Shown here: piece by piece, positions 34,489 to 43,049 of the stretch
Numbering within the stretch: position 1 is the first letter of the stretch
How the letters are laid out: each line of letters begins with the position of its first letter
From: Acidobacteriaceae bacterium
GTDB taxonomy: Bacteria; Acidobacteriota; Terriglobia; Terriglobales; Acidobacteriaceae
DNA length: 64,000 bases
Reading direction: 5' to 3'
Assembly (NCBI GenBank): GCA_030041435.1
Contig: JASHNW010000042.1
Span: 62,001 to 126,000 of the forward strand
The notes under the pieces: generated by a model
Databases searched by the model: none
What the model was told of the DNA's origin: nothing
Seen by the model: the letters and a program-made list of their open reading frames with translations, nothing else
Made by a program: the position numbers and the translations under genes

Positions 34489-35814
34489 TTATTTGCTCGA
34501 GCGCGAGGGATGAGAGGGGGTGGCCGCGGGAGGAGTTTTCTGGCTGGCGGCCTGGACGCCTCCGCCGGGGGTGAGGCCGAGGGCGAAGTCGGCGTCGTCG
34601 GAGCTGCGGCTCATGACGGGGTGCTGGCCGAGGTCCTCGCCGTCCTTCCGGCCGTCGGCGGCGACCTGTTGCGAGACCTGCTGCGCAACCTGGGCGTACA
34701 CCTGGCTGAGCGGGGTATCGCCCTTGCCGTTTTTGAGAGCCTGGAGCAGGTACCAGGTAAAGTAGCCGTGGTGGAGCTGGTCGCTCTCGAGCGATTCCTC
34801 ATTCGAACTGGCTGCGGACATGACGATGCGGCCGGTTCCCTGGCTCATGCGATCGAGCATTGAGGACGATGGGGCGACGTTGGCCATGCCGGCGCCCATG
34901 AGGCGGGAGCTGTTGGTGACCGCGCCTCCGCTGTAGCAGGTATCGAGGATGACCGCGGTGCGCAGGGCCTTCATGCGCGAGGCGACGGCGTTGGCAAGGT
35001 CGACCATGGGATAGGCAGTGGCGTAGAGGGCGTCTTCATTGGGCTTGTCGACGTTATCGATTTCAGTGTCGTAGGTGACGAGATAGTTGACGCCGCCCAC
35101 GGAGTCGAGCTCGCGCGGGGAGCCGTGCGACGCGAAATAGATGACGACCATGTCGCTGGGCTGTGCGTGGCGGGCGATCCAGTTGAGCTCTTCCTTGATG
35201 TTCTTCGTGGTGGCCTGGCTGTCGGTGAGCAGGTGGACGTTGGCCGAGGGAAAGCGGCCGATGGCGGGATCGGTGAGGGCGGCGGCAAAGGCGGTGGCGT
35301 CGACGGTGGTGTAGCTGAGGGCGGGAATGGCACGGTCGCTGAAGTGGCTGATGCCGATAACGAGCGCCCATTTCTGCTGGACGGGGCCGGAGGCGGCGGG
35401 CTGGGCGGACGGGCTCGACGGATTCGGCTGGGGCGCGGAAGCGGTGAGGCCGCGACGTCCAGGAGGCGTGGCGAAGACGAACGGGTTGAGGCTTTCGCGC
35501 ATGGCCTCGGAGCCGAACATCTGTGCTTTGGTGAGCGAGTACTGGGCGAGATTTTCGTGGCCGAGGCGGTGCTCGACGAGGCTGCGATAGTACCAGGCAT
35601 CGCCGAGCTCGCTGCAGGTGGCGACGGCGTGCTTGAGAAGCTGGAGGGCATCGTCAAAAGCGTCGTCGCTGCTGGAGGGCGTGACGCGCTCGAGGGCCTG
35701 CACGACGAGGTCGCGGCCGGCACCGCAGCGGTCGTCCTGCGCGTGGGCGCAGGCGCAGGCGAGGGTGGCCAGCAAGGCCAGCCCCGCTGCCCGGCATCGC
35801 AGAGCAGGGATCAT
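34489..35814 (-). CDS. Exported caspase-fold (peptidase C14-like) protein
   Basis: 441 residues. A signal peptide (AGLALLATLACACAHAQ) is followed by a short TPR-like helical part (about 30-110: LLKHAVATCSELGDAWYYRSLVEHRLGHENLA) and a Pro/Ser linker. The caspase p20-like domain starts at KWALVIGISHFSD. The catalytic dyad is visible: His about 230 in VVIYFASHGSPRE and Cys about 293 in AVILDTCYSGGA. A p10-like part (GRIVMSAASSNEESLES, GYFTWYLLQALKN) follows. Such prokaryotic caspase homologues cleave after basic or acidic residues; specificity here is unknown. Coupled by ATGA overlap to the 35811-37109 gene. The C-terminal tail is low-complexity. Periplasmic or secreted location is predicted. 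Confidence 0.85.
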   Translation of the reverse strand: MIPALRCRAAGLALLATLACACAHAQDDRCGAGRDLVVQALERVTPSSSDDAFDDALQLLKHAVATCSELGDAWYYRSLVEHRLGHENLAQYSLTKAQMFGSEAMRESLNPFVFATPPGRRGLTASAPQPNPSSPSAQPAASGPVQQKWALVIGISHFSDRAIPALSYTTVDATAFAAALTDPAIGRFPSANVHLLTDSQATTKNIKEELNWIARHAQPSDMVVIYFASHGSPRELDSVGGVNYLVTYDTEIDNVDKPNEDALYATAYPMVDLANAVASRMKALRTAVILDTCYSGGAVTNSSRLMGAGMANVAPSSSMLDRMSQGTGRIVMSAASSNEESLESDQLHHGYFTWYLLQALKNGKGDTPLSQVYAQVAQQVSQQVAADGRKDGEDLGQHPVMSRSSDDADFALGLTPGGGVQAASQKTPPAATPSHPSRSSK

Positions 35815-37109
35815 TTGCCGCTGGTCAGCTCCTTTGCCCAGCGTTCCTTCATGGCGTGCAGCACGGTCGTGCTGACGCCGTCGGCCTTCAGCTGGTTCTG
35901 GGCGGCCAGGCTCAGATCGAAGTCGACTGCCCTGGCGACGCGCACGGTCTGGGCGATGGTGGCGTCGTCCACACCCGCCTTGACCATGGCGACGATCTGA
36001 GCATTATTCAGGCCGTGCGCGGCAGAAGCGGGAGGATCGGCCGCAGGAACGGAGCGAGCCAGCGCAGCGGGGGTGGGCGGCGGAGGCGTGCTGACCGCAA
36101 CCGTGGGCGGGGGCGCGTTCTGCTCATCTTCCAGTTTTTTGTAGTGTGCGATGGCCGTCTCGATGCGCTTTTGCGGACCGAGGAAATACTTCTCGCTGGA
36201 TTTTGCGTCGATGGCCTTGCCGTAGTCGATGGCCGCCTGATCGAGGAACTTGAGAGCAGTCTTCGCATCCGAGGCCTGGTAGCCCAGGGCTTCGTACGCC
36301 ACGCCGGTGTTATTGAGCCGGTAGGCATCATCCTCTTTTTTGGGCAGCTCGGGCGCGGTCTCAAAGGTCTCCATGGCGCGTTCCCATAAGCCCGCTTCCG
36401 CTTCCTTGTCGCCTTCCTCGATGGCTCCCTTGTCTTTGGCGAGATAGACCTGGATGGACTCCGTGGTGTTCACGATCTGTTCCGCCATCTGCTGGACGGC
36501 GTCGTCGAGCAGCTTCGAGCGCAGCTCGGAATCCGTAGGCGGCTTGTTCTGCTCGTCGTCGGTGCCGGAACTGCCCTTGAGACGATGGAAGGGATTCGTC
36601 ATCGTCTTCATGATGCCCTGCGACATATTGTTCCCGGAGCTGTCGAACTCCTGATCGTATTTGACGGAGATGTTGTCGGAGCCGAGCATGCGGCCATCGC
36701 CGGCTTTCGCCTGGAAGGAGACGTTGAGCGAGCCGGTGATGCGGATGAGGTTTTGCGCCGGGATCGAACCCATGGCGGGCTGCCTGGTGACGATGGGCGC
36801 CGGGTGCGAATAGTCGGTGATCTGGCAGGTGACGGTGACGGCCGGAGAGGTCTCATCGTCGCGGAGCTGCGGATCGTCCTTAAGCAGCTCGGTTTCGAGC
36901 AGGGCACCGAGATCTTTCGCAAGATCGGCCTGATCCGCGTGACCGGTGACCTGCACACGGATGGTGTTGCCAGGAAGAACCATCAGAGCCGGCAGCTTGC
37001 GCTCGAGCGTGACGGTAGTCTTTGCCATGCCAAAGCCCTGAGCACAGAGCGGCTGGACTGCTGCCGCGAGGCCCAGGACCGCTGCGAAACCAATCATGCG
37101 CCGAATCAT
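35811..37109 (-). CDS. Exported TPR-containing protein partnered with the caspase-like gene
   Basis: 432 residues. A signal peptide (GFAAVLGLAAAVQPLCAQ) leads into a beta-rich domain (about 30-200: PGNTIRVQVTGHADQADLAKDLGALLETEL; ITGSLNVSFQAKAGDGRMLG). A TPR-like helical part follows (LWERAMETFETAPELPKKEDDAYRLNNTGVAYEALGY in two helices). After a Pro-rich linker there is a C-terminal motif (LNNAQIVAMVKAGVDDATIAQTV, then FDLSLAAQNQLKADGVSTTVLHAM). I recognise this last motif as a tail shared by many acidobacterial envelope proteins, though it has no name I can give. The stop overlaps the caspase start. It may be a surface-assembly or stress protein processed with its partner; this is inference. 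Confidence 0.7.
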   Translation of the reverse strand: MIRRMIGFAAVLGLAAAVQPLCAQGFGMAKTTVTLERKLPALMVLPGNTIRVQVTGHADQADLAKDLGALLETELLKDDPQLRDDETSPAVTVTCQITDYSHPAPIVTRQPAMGSIPAQNLIRITGSLNVSFQAKAGDGRMLGSDNISVKYDQEFDSSGNNMSQGIMKTMTNPFHRLKGSSGTDDEQNKPPTDSELRSKLLDDAVQQMAEQIVNTTESIQVYLAKDKGAIEEGDKEAEAGLWERAMETFETAPELPKKEDDAYRLNNTGVAYEALGYQASDAKTALKFLDQAAIDYGKAIDAKSSEKYFLGPQKRIETAIAHYKKLEDEQNAPPPTVAVSTPPPPTPAALARSVPAADPPASAAHGLNNAQIVAMVKAGVDDATIAQTVRVARAVDFDLSLAAQNQLKADGVSTTVLHAMKERWAKELTSGK

Positions 37110-37143
37110 TGGAGTACTCCTCGGAAAATTCAGGGGCCCGGTA

Positions 37144-38265
37144 CTAATGCGACTTCCCGCCGCTTTTCGATTTGGAGCTTTCGCCGTTCTCGTGACCGGG
37201 ACGGGTATCGTCTGGCTGCGGTTCGCCGTACTGCACCATGGGGCTGATGCTCATGTGCATGGTGATGTAGCTGATGTCGGGCTCCGCCTTTTCGGCCGTC
37301 TCGTAGACGGAGCTGGTGGAGGGCGCATCGACGGGCACCATGTAGCCGTTGGAAAGCTTCATCTTGCTGAGATACGGCTTGAGATCGTCGGTATGCGCCT
37401 GGGGAACGAGGACGTAGTCGCCCTGGGGGACATTGATGCCGATGGTGGAGTCGGCCTTCTGGCGGGCCATCTGCGTGGCGTAAGCGGGCTGCGGACGCGC
37501 CTGGAAAAGAAACGTGGAGCGGTTGGCCAGCACGCCGTACAGCTTGCTGAAGCCGGCCAGCGCCGTGGTGCTGATGGCGGGAAGGCCGAGCACCGGAGCG
37601 ACCGCGGAGGCGTCATTCACCAGAGTCTTAATGACGGTGAAGAACGCAGATTCCTTGTGCACCATGGAAACGTTGACGGCGAGATGGCCGAAACCGCCGG
37701 GGAGCAGGATTTTCTGCATGTTCTGCGCGGAGGAGGAGGGGTCGAAGCTGAGATTCTGCAGCGGGGGCAGCTTGCCGCCCTGATCAGGAAAGATGCCGGC
37801 GAGAGCCATCCACGCGAGGGGATCGATCATATTGAACATTTCCTTGCCCTGGAGCATGTCGATGCGCAGCTGGGCGGACTGAAGCTGTTCGAACCTGGCG
37901 CGGTCGTCGCTGGAGAGGCGAATGCCGCCTACAGTCATGCTGACGGCAACGTCTCCGGGATAGTCGGGCAAGTCGGTGGCGGGAATCTGATCGGCGTAGC
38001 GCAGCCCCTCGGTGCCGAAATGGAGGAAGTTCACCTGGCGATCGGCGTCGGTGCCCGGCGGATGGTGACCGAGAAGACCACGCTCGTGGGTGGGAGCGGC
38101 AAGAAAGCTGCCCCAAAAGGCCGAGGCGTTCCCGGCGCCGGGCTCCACGGTATCGTCGTCGAGGGCGGCCGCGAGGGCGGCGGCGGTATCGGGTTTTGCC
38201 AGCAGGCCGGCCAGGGCTCCCGATGCCGCCAGCTCACTGAGGAATGACCTTCGCGAGATAGTCAC
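37144..38265 (-). CDS. Tat-exported protein of unknown function heading the caspase operon
   Basis: 373 residues from GTG 38265, preceded by AAAGAGG eight bases upstream; the signal SRRSFLSELAASGALAGLL then lies at the N-terminus. An in-frame ATG at 38400 would start inside the inverted-repeat element and is rejected. The mature protein has DRARFEQLQSAQLRIDMLQGKEMFNMIDPLAWMAL, LPPLQNLSFD, INVPQGDYVLVPQAHTDD and a Ser/Lys/Gly-rich tail. No cofactor motif or known family is recognised. It lies 34 bases upstream of the TPR gene, so the three genes 38265-34489 are probably one operon. The need for Tat suggests a folded or cofactor-bound protein. Confidence 0.65.
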   Translation of the reverse strand: MTISRRSFLSELAASGALAGLLAKPDTAAALAAALDDDTVEPGAGNASAFWGSFLAAPTHERGLLGHHPPGTDADRQVNFLHFGTEGLRYADQIPATDLPDYPGDVAVSMTVGGIRLSSDDRARFEQLQSAQLRIDMLQGKEMFNMIDPLAWMALAGIFPDQGGKLPPLQNLSFDPSSSAQNMQKILLPGGFGHLAVNVSMVHKESAFFTVIKTLVNDASAVAPVLGLPAISTTALAGFSKLYGVLANRSTFLFQARPQPAYATQMARQKADSTIGINVPQGDYVLVPQAHTDDLKPYLSKMKLSNGYMVPVDAPSTSSVYETAEKAEPDISYITMHMSISPMVQYGEPQPDDTRPGHENGESSKSKSGGKSH

Positions 38266-38302
38266 GGATGTGCCTCTTTCGTGGACCGAGGACCACACTT
38301 CG

Positions 38303-38413
38303 AGCAGTTTCGGTATACACGCAGACTTTTTGAGGCAGGGACAGGGTGGCTTTTTTCTGATCAAAAAGCCACTTGAGCATGTGCCTTCGGTCGACACCAA
38401 TTCCGAAACTGCT
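38303..38413. repeat. Inverted-repeat hairpin element (MITE/REP-like), copy 1
   Basis: 111 bases. Terminal inverted repeats are AGCAGTTTCGG-T-AT and AT-T-CCGAAACTGCT (one mismatch). Inside is a perfect 10-bp hairpin with a 7-base loop: GTGGCTTTTT at 38346-38355 and AAAAAGCCAC at 38363-38372. Copy 2 at 47393-47504 is about 89% identical, in the same orientation. This copy lies 38 bases upstream of the start codon of the caspase-operon leader gene, so it is probably part of its 5' untranslated region or promoter. Confidence 0.85.
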
Positions 38414-38653
38414 ATAGGGGCCTGAGCGAAGTGAGCTTATTGGGGGAGCAACATCATAGCAATTCCGCTGTGACCCCAGTCACTAATTTTTTTAACCGGC
38501 CGGCAATGCTGAGGATGCCCGACCAGCCAGTGCTTGCCCGCTCAGACACTGACCGAGTGCGGTTGTTGCGTGGGTGACGTTGATGTGATGAAACGAGTCA
38601 GGGAGCAACGAGGGGGCGGGTGACATCCGGCCTGCGGGCGCGGCGGAGACGGA

Positions 38654-40141
38654 TCAGCGAAACGCAGCGACCTCGACGCGATTGCGGCCTTTGCGTTTGG
38701 CATCGTAGAGGGCGTCGTCGGCGGCATTGACGAGATCGGTGGGGGACATGACGGGACCGGGAACCACGGTGGCAACGCCGCCGCTGAGGGTGACCTTGCC
38801 GGTGGGGCTGGCGGCGTGGGAGAAGGCGAGCTCTTCGACTTTGCGGCGTAGGTTTTCGGCCACGGCGAAGGCTCCCTCGGCAGCAGTGTCGGGCAGGACG
38901 ATGCCAAACTCCTCGCCGCCGAAGCGGGCCACGAGGTCGGCGGGGCGGCGGGCCGATTCCTTCATGCAGACAGCGATCTTTCGGAGGCATTCATCGCCGG
39001 CAAGGTGGCCGTAGCGGTCATTGAAGGCCTTGAAGTAGTCGGCGTCGAAGAGGATGAGACTGAGCGCGGATTCGCCGCGCAGGGCGCGCTCCCACTCGTT
39101 CTCCAGGGCCTCGTCGAAGCGGCGGCGGTTGGCGACCTGGGTGAGGGAATCGAGGGAGGCCAGCATCTCGAGGGAGGCGGCCAGGGTGCGATAGCGAGAT
39201 TCACTCTCGCGCAGGCGACGGCTGGTGCGCTGCAGATCGGCGAGCACCACGCCGACGACGCTGAAGGAGAGCACCGCGGTGGCGAGGAACATCTGCAACA
39301 TAAGGATGCGGTGCTCCAGGCCGGGATCGACCCGAGACAGGGGGCGGAGGTGGGGGCCGATGGTGAAGGCGGTGCCGATGGCGGCGACAACGCAGCAGCC
39401 GAGGGCTCCGCCGCTGAGGCCCAGCCGGACGACGAGAAAGAGGAGCGGCGGCAGGATGAGAAAGAAGAGCGCGAACTCCGAACGCGAGAAGATCAGCGTG
39501 GTGGCGGCGGCGATGACGACGAGGTAGAGGAGGGTATGGTACAGCCGGCCGCGGCCGAAGAGCTCCCAGGTGTCGCGGCGGGCGAGACCCAGCACGAGGG
39601 GGGGAATGACGGACATGCCGAGAGCACTGGGCGGGAACCAGCGCAGCGAGACCATCATGCTGCTGCCAACGAGCCAGTGCAGGATGAGCCCGGCGGCGAA
39701 GCTGGCGACGAGGGGGCCGAGCAGCACGGCAAAGGCGACAAACTGCAGCAGCTGCAGCTGTTCGGTCAGATCGACGCCGTCGCGGAGCGCAAAACCCACG
39801 CCGTAGGCGGCGATGGCGCTCTCGCCAATGTCGCAGGCAGAGAGGGTGAAGACCTGGGAGAGAGGATCGTGGACGGCGAGGTGGGCAATGAGGTTGCCGA
39901 CATAACCGGCGGCCAGCAGGAGAGGCCAGAGGCGGCGGCGGGAGGCGGCGGGCGAAGCCGAGGATGCACGGTCAGGCGACGGCTGGCGGCCGGCCGCGTC
40001 GAGCAGCATGACCGACACCAGAGCGGCGTTGGCCCACCAGATGGCGGGCACGCGGCCATCTCCGCGGCCGGAGTAGAGGCCCAGCCACGCCAGGGCTGCG
40101 GTCAACAACACCACGCCCGCTACCTGGATACGGGTGCGCAT
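38654..40141 (-). CDS. Diguanylate cyclase with MASE1-like membrane sensor
   Basis: 495 residues. The N-terminal third to half holds eight or so membrane helices (for example VVLLTAALAWLGLYSG, WWANAALVSVMLLDAA), resembling a MASE1 sensor. A short coiled segment (QRTSRRLRESESRYRTLAASLEMLA) links to a GGDEF domain at about 325-490: DSLTQVANRRRFDEAL, LILFDADYFKAFNDRYGHLAGDECL and the active-site motif RFGGEEFGIVLP, ending in DALYDAKRKGRNRV. It should make cyclic di-GMP from GTP in response to a signal sensed in the membrane. The I-site RxxD is not evident at the usual place. No EAL domain. It stands alone. Confidence 0.9.
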   Translation of the reverse strand: MRTRIQVAGVVLLTAALAWLGLYSGRGDGRVPAIWWANAALVSVMLLDAAGRQPSPDRASSASPAASRRRLWPLLLAAGYVGNLIAHLAVHDPLSQVFTLSACDIGESAIAAYGVGFALRDGVDLTEQLQLLQFVAFAVLLGPLVASFAAGLILHWLVGSSMMVSLRWFPPSALGMSVIPPLVLGLARRDTWELFGRGRLYHTLLYLVVIAAATTLIFSRSEFALFFLILPPLLFLVVRLGLSGGALGCCVVAAIGTAFTIGPHLRPLSRVDPGLEHRILMLQMFLATAVLSFSVVGVVLADLQRTSRRLRESESRYRTLAASLEMLASLDSLTQVANRRRFDEALENEWERALRGESALSLILFDADYFKAFNDRYGHLAGDECLRKIAVCMKESARRPADLVARFGGEEFGIVLPDTAAEGAFAVAENLRRKVEELAFSHAASPTGKVTLSGGVATVVPGPVMSPTDLVNAADDALYDAKRKGRNRVEVAAFR

Positions 40142-40293
40142 GAGGGCCTGCCTGAACCTCCGGGAACGGTGGACAACAAAGCAGCATGCGGGGGAAAGTT
40201 ATCCCATAGTATCCGTCCGCGCCGGAAGCGGGCAACGAGAACTTGTTCGCCAACAGCAGCGGGAAGAGGCCAGCTCCGACTTTTGTGCCGGCA

Positions 40294-40770
40294 TTACGCG
40301 AGGCCGCCGGCCCGCTTCAGTTCAGCAATATCGAACTTCTTCATCTGCATCATGGCCGCCATGGCGCGCTCTCCGCCGGCGGCATCTTTGCCAGCCAGCA
40401 GCTCGCCGATGTTGGCAGGAACGACCTGCCAGGAGAGGCCGAACTTGTCTTTGAGCCACCCGCACTGAACTTCCTCGCCGCCATCGGCGGTGAGTTTCGC
40501 CCACATTTCGTCGATCTCTGCCTGACTGTCGCAGGGAATGACGAAGGAGATGGCGTGGGTGAAGGTGTAGTGGGGACCGCCGTTGAGGGCAACAAACCTG
40601 ATGCCGTCGATTTCGAACTCGATGGTGAGGACGGAGCCAGGCGGCAGCGGCCCGCCTTCGGGGGAGCGGAGGATGGATTCCAGTTTGGAGTTTTTGAAGA
40701 CGGAGAGATAGAACGGCACGGCTTGTTCCGCGTTGTCGTTGAACCAGAGGAAGGGCTTAATTGGCTGCAT
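40294..40770 (-). CDS. VOC superfamily (PhnB-like) protein
   Basis: 158 residues from ATG 40770, with GAGG seven bases upstream. The frame stays open to 40947, but the extension encodes only the 15-bp repeat array and is rejected. It begins with IKPFLWFNDNAEQAVPFYLSVF, the usual opening of PhnB/3-demethylubiquinone-methyltransferase-like VOC proteins. Then come GSVLTIEFEIDG, FVALNGGPHYTFTHAISFVIPCD, GWLKDKFGLSWQVVP and a C-terminal MMQMKKFDIAELKRA helix. The fold often binds metals or small hydrophobic ligands; the activity is unknown. A second family member lies at 43050-43460. Confidence 0.85.
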   Translation of the reverse strand: MQPIKPFLWFNDNAEQAVPFYLSVFKNSKLESILRSPEGGPLPPGSVLTIEFEIDGIRFVALNGGPHYTFTHAISFVIPCDSQAEIDEMWAKLTADGGEEVQCGWLKDKFGLSWQVVPANIGELLAGKDAAGGERAMAAMMQMKKFDIAELKRAGGLA

Positions 40771-40807
40771 CGAGATACCTCGCGGGAAAGTTAAATTCCG
40801 ACTAGCT

Positions 40808-40895
40808 GAAAAGCGGTCAGGGATGAGACGGCCAGGTGAAAAGCGGTCAGGTAAGAAGCGGCCAGCGATGAAACGGCCAGCAACAGCGGTCAGGC
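40808..40895. repeat. 15-bp tandem repeat array
   Basis: Core octamers GCGGTCAG / ACGGCCAG recur at 40813, 40828, 40843, 40858 and 40873, exactly 15 bases apart, with a last copy at 40886. The array lies 38-125 bases upstream of the VOC gene start. Read in the gene's frame it would encode GRF/DRF-type pentapeptides, but the ribosome site lies downstream of it. Confidence 0.75.
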
Positions 40896-40970
40896 CGATC
40901 CAATCGTCGTTCGACTTTGCGAACGACTTTGATCCGGGCGGGCCCAACCGAGATTTGCCGTCCGCCCACC

Positions 40971-41492
40971 CTATTTGATGGCGCCTTCTCTACCGGCCAT
41001 GCGACGGAGCAGGCCCGCCTGGCCGACGTGATAAGCCTGATGAAACATCATGATGCTGAGAAGCGAACCGACGGTCTCGTCAGGTTTTTTGCGCGGCGAG
41101 AACGGAGCAGGTTCGGTGAGGCGCTGCGGCGGCATGGACCTGAGACCAGCGCCGATGCGCGCTGAGGATTCATCCCAGGCAATCAGCAGCTTTTCGAGCG
41201 GCAGAGCCTCAGCGGCATCGTGCAGTTCTGCCGAGCCGCGATGGTAGCGACTGAGAGCCGCTTCTCCAAGTACGGCCGGCTGGCCAAGGAGCGAGAGCGC
41301 CTGCTCGTTGACCCAATCGAGATGGCCCACCACCCAGTTGAGGCAATTGCCGCCGCGGGTGGGCGGGGCGAGGCTCTCATCGTGCGTGATTCCTTCGACA
41401 TTGCGGCGCAGGGCTCCGTGGAAGGCTTTCACCTGCTCGCACAGGACATCGACAGCTCCGGGTATTGCAGGCGTCGTGGCAGCGGTAGCCAT
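40971..41492 (-). CDS. DinB family four-helix protein
   Basis: 173 residues. Fits the DinB/YfiT-like four-helix bundle, with the metal-binding His triad at HLDW (in LNWVVGHLDWVNEQAL) and the pair in FHQAYHVGQAGLLRRM near the C-terminus. These proteins act as metal-dependent thiol-transferase-like or stress proteins. It is 52 bases downstream of the MoaD-like gene and is the last gene of a tightly packed minus-strand run starting at 46623. The specific substrate is unknown. Confidence 0.85.
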   Translation of the reverse strand: MATAATTPAIPGAVDVLCEQVKAFHGALRRNVEGITHDESLAPPTRGGNCLNWVVGHLDWVNEQALSLLGQPAVLGEAALSRYHRGSAELHDAAEALPLEKLLIAWDESSARIGAGLRSMPPQRLTEPAPFSPRKKPDETVGSLLSIMMFHQAYHVGQAGLLRRMAGREGAIK

Positions 41493-41544
41493 ACTTCCTC
41501 CTGAGGTGAGTGTTGCAGCGGGCCGGCGGAGCCGCGGGCGGGTG

Positions 41545-41853
41545 TCATCCTCCGGCGATGGCGCCGACGATTAGGAGCGGTTCCCTGCCCTCGGCAACAG
41601 CGTCGGGGAGGGGATCATCGGGTGACTGGTGGGAGATATCTTCCTGGCAGGCGAAGAAGCGCAGGAAGGCGCGGCGCTGCTGCGTGTCGTGGTCGCGGAT
41701 GGTTCCGCGCAGCACGGGGTAGCGCTCCTCGAGGACGTCGACGACGCGGCGCAGGGTGACGGGAGGAGGGACGTCGAGGCGCAGTTCGCCGTTCACCTGC
41801 GCGAGGGTGCGCAGGTGAAACGGGATCTCGACGCGGACGACGGGGGAGCTCAT
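41545..41853 (-). CDS. MoaD/ThiS-like ubiquitin-fold sulfur carrier
   Basis: 102 residues from ATG 41853, which overlaps the stop of the upstream BNR-repeat gene (ATGA at 41850-41853). The order of elements ([50 protein letters not shown] and [11 protein letters not shown]) fits the beta-grasp fold of MoaD/ThiS. The C-terminus ends in Gly-Gly, as needed for thiocarboxylation. No moaE, thiG or E1-like gene is nearby. The pairing with a BNR-repeat protein is one I recall from other bacteria, but its meaning is not known. Confidence 0.75.
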   Translation of the reverse strand: MSSPVVRVEIPFHLRTLAQVNGELRLDVPPPVTLRRVVDVLEERYPVLRGTIRDHDTQQRRAFLRFFACQEDISHQSPDDPLPDAVAEGREPLLIVGAIAGG

Positions 41854-43019
41854 GGCAGCGTCTGCACCTCGACGGAGAGCACGGCGGGCAGGTCGCGGAC
41901 GATGGGCTGCCAGCTGTCGCCGGCGTCGGGCGAGACGTAGACCTGGCCGCCGGTGGTGCCGAAGTAAATGCCGCAGTCGTCGAGCGAGTCGACGGCCATG
42001 GCGTCGCGAAGAACGTTGACGTAGCAGTTCTGCTGGGGAAGGCCGTTGGTGAGGGCTTCCCATTCGTTGCCGCCTGTCTTGCTGCGCCACACCTTGAGTT
42101 GCCCGTCGAGGGGATAGTGCTCGGAGTCGCTCTTGATAGGGGCGACGTAGATGGTTTCGGGTTCGTGGGCGTGCACGTCGATGGCGAAGCCGAAGTCGGT
42201 GGGGAGATTGCCGCTGACTTCGTGCCAGCTGTCGCCGGCGTCGTCGGAGCGCATCACGTCCCAGTGCTTCTGCATGAAGAGGATGCCGGGGCGGCGGGGG
42301 CTCATCGCAATGTGGTGGACGCAGTGGCCGACCTCGTGGTCCTGATCGGGAAGATAGGGCGAGCGCAGACCTTTGTTGATGGGCTTCCAGGATTTGCCAC
42401 CGTCATCGGTACGAAATGCGCCGGCCGCCGAGACGGCGATGTAGATGCGGTTGGGATCTTTGGGGTCGAGGACGATGGTGTGCAGACACATGCCGCCGGC
42501 GCCGGGCTGCCAGGCGGGGCCGGTGCCGTGGCCACGCAGGCCGGGGAGTTCCTGCCAGGAATGTGCGCCGTCGGTGGAGCGGAAGATGGCGGCATCTTCG
42601 ACGCCGGCGTAGACGGTCTCGGCGTCGGTGAGAGAAGGCTCGAGGTGCCAGACGCGCTTGAACTCCCACGGGTGCTGGGTGCCGTCGTACCACTGGTGCG
42701 TGGTGAGGGGCGCGGCGGCACTGTCGTAGACGAAGCGGTTGCTCTCGCCCGCAGGCCAGCCCTGGGGCGACTTCTGCTGGCCGCCGCCGGGCGCGTACCA
42801 GGTCTTGCCGCCATCGTCGGAGCACTGGATGATCTGGCCGAACCAGCCGCTGGTTTGCGAAACGTAGATTCGATCAGGATTCACGGGGGAGCCCTTCATG
42901 TGGTAGATTTCCCAGCCGGCGAAGAAGGGGCCGCTGACGTCCCACTGGTCGCGCTTGCCGTCAGCGGTGAGGACGAAGGCGCCCTTTTTGGTTCCGGCTA
43001 ACACTCGAACTTTGCTCAT
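41850..43019 (-). CDS. BNR-repeat (sialidase/VPS10-like) beta-propeller protein
   Basis: 389 residues, no signal peptide. Several BNR/Asp-box repeats are visible: [48 protein letters not shown] and [12 protein letters not shown], each the S-x-D-x-G-x-x-W turn of a six- to seven-bladed propeller. His/Asp-rich loops such as [15 protein letters not shown] and [14 protein letters not shown] lie between. Annotated sialidase relatives carry catalytic Arg and Tyr, which I cannot assign here, so glycosidase activity is doubtful. It is coupled to the MoaD-like gene by a 4-base overlap and follows a VOC gene after 30 bases. Confidence 0.82.
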   Translation of the reverse strand: MSKVRVLAGTKKGAFVLTADGKRDQWDVSGPFFAGWEIYHMKGSPVNPDRIYVSQTSGWFGQIIQCSDDGGKTWYAPGGGQQKSPQGWPAGESNRFVYDSAAAPLTTHQWYDGTQHPWEFKRVWHLEPSLTDAETVYAGVEDAAIFRSTDGAHSWQELPGLRGHGTGPAWQPGAGGMCLHTIVLDPKDPNRIYIAVSAAGAFRTDDGGKSWKPINKGLRSPYLPDQDHEVGHCVHHIAMSPRRPGILFMQKHWDVMRSDDAGDSWHEVSGNLPTDFGFAIDVHAHEPETIYVAPIKSDSEHYPLDGQLKVWRSKTGGNEWEALTNGLPQQNCYVNVLRDAMAVDSLDDCGIYFGTTGGQVYVSPDAGDSWQPIVRDLPAVLSVEVQTLP

Positions 43020-43049
43020 GGGTACTCCTTTTGCAAGAAGGCTGCGATT

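Noticed and set aside
41850-43019. True sialidase
   Set aside because: Asp-box turns are present, but the catalytic Arg triad and Tyr cannot be identified, and there is no export signal.
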